Below, piece after piece: positions 59,739-64,000 of a stretch of 64,000 nt of DNA (position 1 is the stretch's first letter; each line of letters begins with the position of its first letter). Both the position numbers and the translations under genes were made by a program. The stretch is from Mitsuaria sp. 7 (GTDB taxonomy: Bacteria; Pseudomonadota; Gammaproteobacteria; Burkholderiales; Burkholderiaceae_C): assembly GCF_001653795.1 (NCBI RefSeq), contig NZ_CP011514.1:5328727-5392726 (forward strand), given 5' to 3'. The notes beneath the pieces are model-generated. The model had not been told where the DNA came from. It saw only the letters and a list, made by a program, of their open reading frames with translations, and did no database searches.

Positions 59739-61820
59739 ATGCCCTCCACGCCCTCGGAACCCCGCGCCGCGGCCCTGGCGCTCGCATTGAGCCTCGTGCT
59801 GCCGTTGCTGTCGGGTTGCGGTCCGGGTGACGGCGCCGGGTCGCGCGCGTCCGCAGCGTCAGCCGGCGCGGCGGTGCAGGACCGCGCGCTGCAGGCGGAA
59901 CTCGAACAGCAGGAGCGCGTCGGCCAGGCCCATCCCCGAGAGCATGTGCGGGAACTGCAGGCCATCGAGGCGCGCGCCGCGGTGGGCAGCGCGGAGCGGC
60001 TGGAAGCGCTGAGCCAGCGCGCGGCCCTGCTCGCGCAGCTGCGCGACCGCAGCGGCCATGAGGCGGCGCTCGAGCAGCTCAAGGCCTGGCCCGAGGCCTC
60101 GCCCACGCGGAGTCAGATCCCGCTGGCGCTGATGCTGGCGCGCGCGCAGTGGCTGAAGGCGAACGGCGAGCTGGGCGCCGGCGTGCGACTGCTGGCCGGC
60201 CTGTCCGACATGGACGCCGCCACGGCCGACCGGCGCCTGATGTGGCGTGCCACCGAGCTGCGCGCCTACATCCAGGGCGACTACGGCGAGGTCGATGCGG
60301 CGGTCGAGAGCGGGCTGAAGGCGCTGGACCAGGCGCGCGCGATGGAGTCGCGATGGCGCGCGGCGGCCACCGAGGCGACCCTCGCCTTCAACTACTACCG
60401 CAGCCAGCAGATCGACCATGCCAAGCGCACCGCGCGCGAGGCCTTGCAGGCCGCGCAGCAGGATCCCGACCCGGTGCTGCTGTACCTGGTCCACACGATC
60501 CTGGGCATCGTGTACTCGCAGGACGAGGATCCGAAGTTCAGCCAGCAGGCCCGCGAGCAGGCGCTGCAGTACGCCCGCGAGGCCCAGGCCCAGGGCCTGC
60601 AGGCGCTGGCCCTGGGCAACCTGGCGGACTACGAGCTGCGCACCGGCAACTACGCGCGCGCGCTGGACCTCTCGACGCAAAGCCTGGCCCTCGCGCACGA
60701 GAGCGGCGACATCTCGACCGAGATCCTGGCCCGGCACAACACGGGCATCGCCAAGATCGGCCTGCGCAAGCTGGAAGAGGGCAAGCGCGACGTGCTGCAG
60801 GCCATCACGATGGACGCGCAGCGCGAGGCCGGCAGCTACACGGCGGAGTCCTGGCTGGAGCTGGGCATCTACCTGGAGAAGTTCGACGACCTGCCCGGCG
60901 CGGTCGCGGCCTTCCATCAATCGCGCAAGGAATTCGACGAGGTGCTGCGCGACGAGACCCGCAAGGCGGTGCTGGAAGCGCAGGCGCGCTTCGAGGACCA
61001 GCAGCGCCAGCGCGAGATCCGGCTGCTCAACCAGGACAACAGCCTCAAGGCCGAGCAGATCCGCACCCGCGACCTGCAGCTCAAGCTGTGGGCGGAGGTC
61101 GGCGGCTGCGTGCTGCTGTCCGGCGCGCTGCTGGCGCTGGCCTACCGGCGCATCCGCCGCACGAACGCGGCGCTGGCGCAGACCAACGAATCGCTGCGCG
61201 TGCAGAGCGAGCGCGACCCGCTGACGGGGCTCGCCAACCGGCGCCACTTCCAGCAGGCCATCGCCTTGCGCACCCGCGAGGGCGGACTGCGCGGCAGCCT
61301 GTTCCTGATCGACATCGACCACTTCAAGCGCATCAACGACCAATGGGGCCATGCGGCCGGCGACACCGTGCTGGTCGAGGTCGCCCGCCGCCTGAGCGGC
61401 GTGTTGCGCGAGCAGGACCTGGTCGTCCGCTGGGGCGGCGAGGAATTCCTCATCCTGGTGAACTCCGAGGCGACCGAGGACGCGCGCCAGCTCGGCCAGC
61501 GGCTGCTGGACCAGATGGGCGGGCAGCCGGTCGACCACGGGTCGCTGCGCATCCCGATCAGCGCGTCCATCGGCTTTGCCAGCTTCCCGATGGCGCCGCA
61601 AGACCTGACCCTGGAGTGGGAGCGCGCCATCGACCTCGTCGACACCGTGATGTACATGGCCAAGGCGCACGGTCGCAACAAGGCCTACGGCGTGGCGGCG
61701 ATGCAGGCGCGCGACCGCGATCAGCTGCTCGCGCTGGCCGGGCGCATCGAGTCCGCCTGGCACCAGGGCCAGGTGCAGCTGGTGAGCCTGCTCGGGCCGA
61801 CGCAGGAGCCGCGCGCATGA
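59739..61820 (+). CDS. TPR-containing diguanylate cyclase, probable lipoprotein
   Basis: A 693-residue c-di-GMP-synthesising protein. A lipoprotein-like signal ends LLSGC near residue 27. A long helical region of TPR-type repeats spans about 50-430 (for example LGNLADYELRTGNYARALDL). One membrane helix at about 448-470 leads to the GGDEF domain with active-site GGEEF at 566-570. The inhibitory site RxxD is present five residues before it (REQD-LVVRW-GGEEF), so product inhibition is expected. It overlaps the next cyclase gene by four bases. Confidence 0.9.
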   Translation: MPSTPSEPRAAALALALSLVLPLLSGCGPGDGAGSRASAASAGAAVQDRALQAELEQQERVGQAHPREHVRELQAIEARAAVGSAERLEALSQRAALLAQLRDRSGHEAALEQLKAWPEASPTRSQIPLALMLARAQWLKANGELGAGVRLLAGLSDMDAATADRRLMWRATELRAYIQGDYGEVDAAVESGLKALDQARAMESRWRAAATEATLAFNYYRSQQIDHAKRTAREALQAAQQDPDPVLLYLVHTILGIVYSQDEDPKFSQQAREQALQYAREAQAQGLQALALGNLADYELRTGNYARALDLSTQSLALAHESGDISTEILARHNTGIAKIGLRKLEEGKRDVLQAITMDAQREAGSYTAESWLELGIYLEKFDDLPGAVAAFHQSRKEFDEVLRDETRKAVLEAQARFEDQQRQREIRLLNQDNSLKAEQIRTRDLQLKLWAEVGGCVLLSGALLALAYRRIRRTNAALAQTNESLRVQSERDPLTGLANRRHFQQAIALRTREGGLRGSLFLIDIDHFKRINDQWGHAAGDTVLVEVARRLSGVLREQDLVVRWGGEEFLILVNSEATEDARQLGQRLLDQMGGQPVDHGSLRIPISASIGFASFPMAPQDLTLEWERAIDLVDTVMYMAKAHGRNKAYGVAAMQARDRDQLLALAGRIESAWHQGQVQLVSLLGPTQEPRA

Positions 61821-63868
61821 GGACCCGCGTGCGCGACTGCCTGCGGTCTGTCTGGACGGCCGCCCTGCTGGGCCTGGGCGCGACCCTGGCGCTCGCGGAG
61901 ATCCCCGATCGCGCGCTGGATGCCCAGCTCGCGCAGCTGGACCGCTTCGGCTACAACGAGCCGGAGAAGGCGGCGCAGCAGTTGCGCGCGCTGCTCGCGG
62001 AGCCGTCGCATGCGCCGCATCGTCTCCACATCGAGTACACGCTGGGCCGCAACGCGGTCCAGGCCGGGCGTCCCGACGACGTGCGGCGCATCGCCCGCGA
62101 GCTGGAGGCGCGGCCGGGCGGGCGGCCGCTGTCGCGCATGCTGCTGGCCGAATTGCAGGATCGGCAGGGGCAGACCGGCCGCTCGGGCGAGATGGCGCAA
62201 CTGGCGCTGGATGAGCTGGCGCCGGCCTGTCCGGCCGCAGGGACGCCGTCGACGCCGGCGATTCCGCCCGGCTGCGATGCGCGCGTGATGATCCAGGCCT
62301 TGAGGCTGATCGCCCGGGCGCAGGGGGCGCGCGGCGAGTACGCCTTCGCCGAGACCTCGTTGCGGCGGGCGCTGTCGCTGGCGCAGGCGATCCAGGACCA
62401 CAGCGTGACCGGCACGATGATGGGATCGCTGGCCGTCAACAGCCAGGTGCGGGACGAGTCCCCGGCGGCCCAGCAGTGGCTGGCGCAGGCCTGGCAGCTC
62501 GCGCAAGGCGATGTCTCGGCGATGAGCCGCGCGAAGATGGTCGAGTCGATGGTCGCGTCCCGGCGCGGGGACCGGCCGGCCCAGCTGTCCGCGCTGGAAG
62601 ATGCGCTGCGACTTGCCGAGCAGGCGGGCGGTCGGCGCGACGTGGCGCTGCTGCAGAACAACCTGCTCGACGCCTACATCCACACCGACCAGTCCGCCAA
62701 GGCGGTGCAGCTCGCGCGGCTGGCGCTGCCGGTCGTGCAGTTCTACAACGACCAGACGGTCGAGCGCACGCTGCGGCACAACCTGTCGGTGGCGCTGGTG
62801 CAGCAGCGCCAGTTCGAGCCGGCGCGGCGCGAGATCGCGCGCGTCCTCGAGATGGCGCAGGGCGACTTCGATCCCGTGCGCCGTGCGCTGCAGCTGCGGG
62901 AACTGGGCGAGGCCTACGCCAAGGTCGGCCAGGCCAAGGAAGCGCTGCGGCTCTATCACGAGGAGCGCGCGCTCAGCGCGGACACGGCGCGCCGCAACCG
63001 CGAGTCCTCGTTGCAGCAGCTGCGCCTGAAGTACGACAGCGAGGCCAAGCAGCGCGACCTGGAGCTGCTGCGCCGGGAGCAGACGCTCAAGGGCCGCGAG
63101 CTCGGCAACCGCCGGCTGGCGCAGTACGTCGGCGTCGGGCTGGCGGCGCTGCTGGGGCTGTCGCTGATCCTCATGGGCGTGATGCTGGCGCGGGTGCGCG
63201 AGGCCAACCGCAGGCTCAAGGTCAACCAGAGCCTGCTGCGCGCGGCGAGCGAGCGCGATCCGCTGACGGACCTGGCCAACCGCCGCCACTTCCTCGCGGT
63301 CATGGACCGCCATGCGAAGGACGTGTTCACCGGCGCGCTGCTGATGATCGACATCGATCACTTCAAGCACGTCAACGATCGCCACGGTCACGCCGCCGGC
63401 GACGCCGTGATCATCGAGGTCTCGCGGCGCATCGCGCAGGCGGTGCGGGCGGAGGACCTGGTGGTGCGCTGGGGCGGCGAGGAGTTCCTGGTCTTCGCGC
63501 GCAACGTCGCGCCGGACCAGCTGCAGCTGCTGGCCGAGCGCGTCCTGTTCATCGTCGGCGGGGAGCCGGTGCAGACGGCGGCGGGGCCGCTGCGGGTGAC
63601 CTGCTCCATCGGCTTCGCGCATTTCCCGCTGCCGCCGGCGCAGCTCGCGCTGCACTGGGAGCAGGCCGTCAACTGGGCCGACATGGCGCTCTACACGGCC
63701 AAGTCGCAAGGCCGCAATCGCGCGCGCGGCATCGTCACGGTCGCGGCCGGCGACGCCCAGGCGCTGATCCAGATCGAGGCCGACTTCGACGCCGCCTGCA
63801 GCTCGGAGCGCGTGCAGCTCCAGACCATCCTGGGTCCGGAGTCACCCGAGGTGCCCGGGGCGGACTAG
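61817..63868 (+). CDS. TPR-containing diguanylate cyclase, paralog of the upstream gene
   Basis: A 683-residue protein of the same design as its neighbour: N-terminal signal (SVWTAALLGLGATLALAE), TPR-like helices to about residue 420, one membrane helix (about 437-458) and a GGDEF domain with GGEEF at 553-557 and the RxxD inhibitory site (RAED). It begins inside the stop of the upstream gene (ATGA). The pair look like a tandem duplication with divergent sensor parts, probably sensing different periplasmic cues. Confidence 0.9.
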   Translation: MRTRVRDCLRSVWTAALLGLGATLALAEIPDRALDAQLAQLDRFGYNEPEKAAQQLRALLAEPSHAPHRLHIEYTLGRNAVQAGRPDDVRRIARELEARPGGRPLSRMLLAELQDRQGQTGRSGEMAQLALDELAPACPAAGTPSTPAIPPGCDARVMIQALRLIARAQGARGEYAFAETSLRRALSLAQAIQDHSVTGTMMGSLAVNSQVRDESPAAQQWLAQAWQLAQGDVSAMSRAKMVESMVASRRGDRPAQLSALEDALRLAEQAGGRRDVALLQNNLLDAYIHTDQSAKAVQLARLALPVVQFYNDQTVERTLRHNLSVALVQQRQFEPARREIARVLEMAQGDFDPVRRALQLRELGEAYAKVGQAKEALRLYHEERALSADTARRNRESSLQQLRLKYDSEAKQRDLELLRREQTLKGRELGNRRLAQYVGVGLAALLGLSLILMGVMLARVREANRRLKVNQSLLRAASERDPLTDLANRRHFLAVMDRHAKDVFTGALLMIDIDHFKHVNDRHGHAAGDAVIIEVSRRIAQAVRAEDLVVRWGGEEFLVFARNVAPDQLQLLAERVLFIVGGEPVQTAAGPLRVTCSIGFAHFPLPPAQLALHWEQAVNWADMALYTAKSQGRNRARGIVTVAAGDAQALIQIEADFDAACSSERVQLQTILGPESPEVPGAD

Positions 63869-63913
63869 TCGCCCATACTGGGGCGGCCAAGATCACAACA
63901 CCGGAGACGCCCC

Positions 63914-64000
63914 ATGAGCCTGAACCGTCGCGCGCTGCTCGCGCTGTCGTCCACTGTCTGGCTGCCGGAACTCGTCCGCGCGCAATCGGCCTGGCCGTCG
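63914..64000 (+). CDS. exported protein, truncated by the window edge
   Basis: Starts MSLNRRALLALSSTVWLPEL, a signal peptide with twin arginines, and continues past position 64000. Only 29 codons are visible, so the family cannot be named. The gap from the cyclase gene is 45 bases. Confidence 0.6.
   Translation, partial: MSLNRRALLALSSTVWLPELVRAQSAWPS

Overview
The window looks like chromosome from a high-GC betaproteobacterium of the order Burkholderiales, most likely a Roseateles/Mitsuaria/Pelomonas-type organism. This is judged from protein style and context only: a DUF4148 secreted protein (a family typical of Burkholderiales), the gene order argS / SPOR protein / dsbA, TAGAAT- or TAAAAT-like -10 boxes close to starts, and GC-rich third codon positions. 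No rRNA, tRNA, CRISPR array, transposase or phage structural gene was found.

Layout. 1-4.7 kb: housekeeping genes on the + strand (psd, trpS, an acyl-CoA synthetase, a DUF1232 membrane protein). 4.7-9.1 kb: a LysR regulator, a DUF4148 secreted protein, a LysE-type exporter, an MHS-type MFS transporter, then a candidate small structured RNA. 9.1-12.9 kb: a minus-strand run of SulP transporter, aldose-epimerase-like protein and an HD-GYP protein with a degenerate metal site. 13.1-16.0 kb: an SDR / old-yellow-enzyme pair with a divergent LysR. 16.0-18.9 kb: the divergent cadR/cadA heavy-metal efflux pair. 19.2-27.7 kb: a POT peptide transporter, an orphan protein, and a complete tripartite RND efflux operon closed by a strong terminator. 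27.8-30.1 kb: a three-gene islet with visibly different base composition (TIGR04255-like protein, HTH protein, HDCD-motif protein). 30.1-34.2 kb: a LytS-type kinase, LytTR regulator and exported alpha/beta hydrolase. 34.4-36.5 kb: a class II amidotransferase and a geranylgeranyl-reductase-family flavoprotein. 36.7-45.9 kb: three consecutive, related TonB-dependent receptors. 46.2-50.4 kb: malate synthase G, a divergent LysR coupled to a DUF2214 membrane protein, and a PsiF-repeat protein. 50.5-55.3 kb: a Ser/Thr kinase fused to a cyclic-nucleotide-binding domain, then argS, SPOR protein and dsbA. 55.4-58.3 kb: an SPFH / membrane protein / ribbon-helix-helix cassette and a TetR regulator with matching palindromes at itself and at a 39-codon small membrane protein. 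58.4-64 kb: an NCS2 purine/pyrimidine permease, two translationally coupled TPR-GGDEF diguanylate cyclases, and the start of an exported protein cut by the window edge.

Most genes belong to well-known families. The best candidates for something undescribed are the three-gene islet at 27.8-30.1 kb, the TetR / palindrome / microprotein arrangement at 57.4-58.3 kb, and the structured RNA candidate near 8.94-9.07 kb. All family assignments come from reading the sequence; no database search was run.
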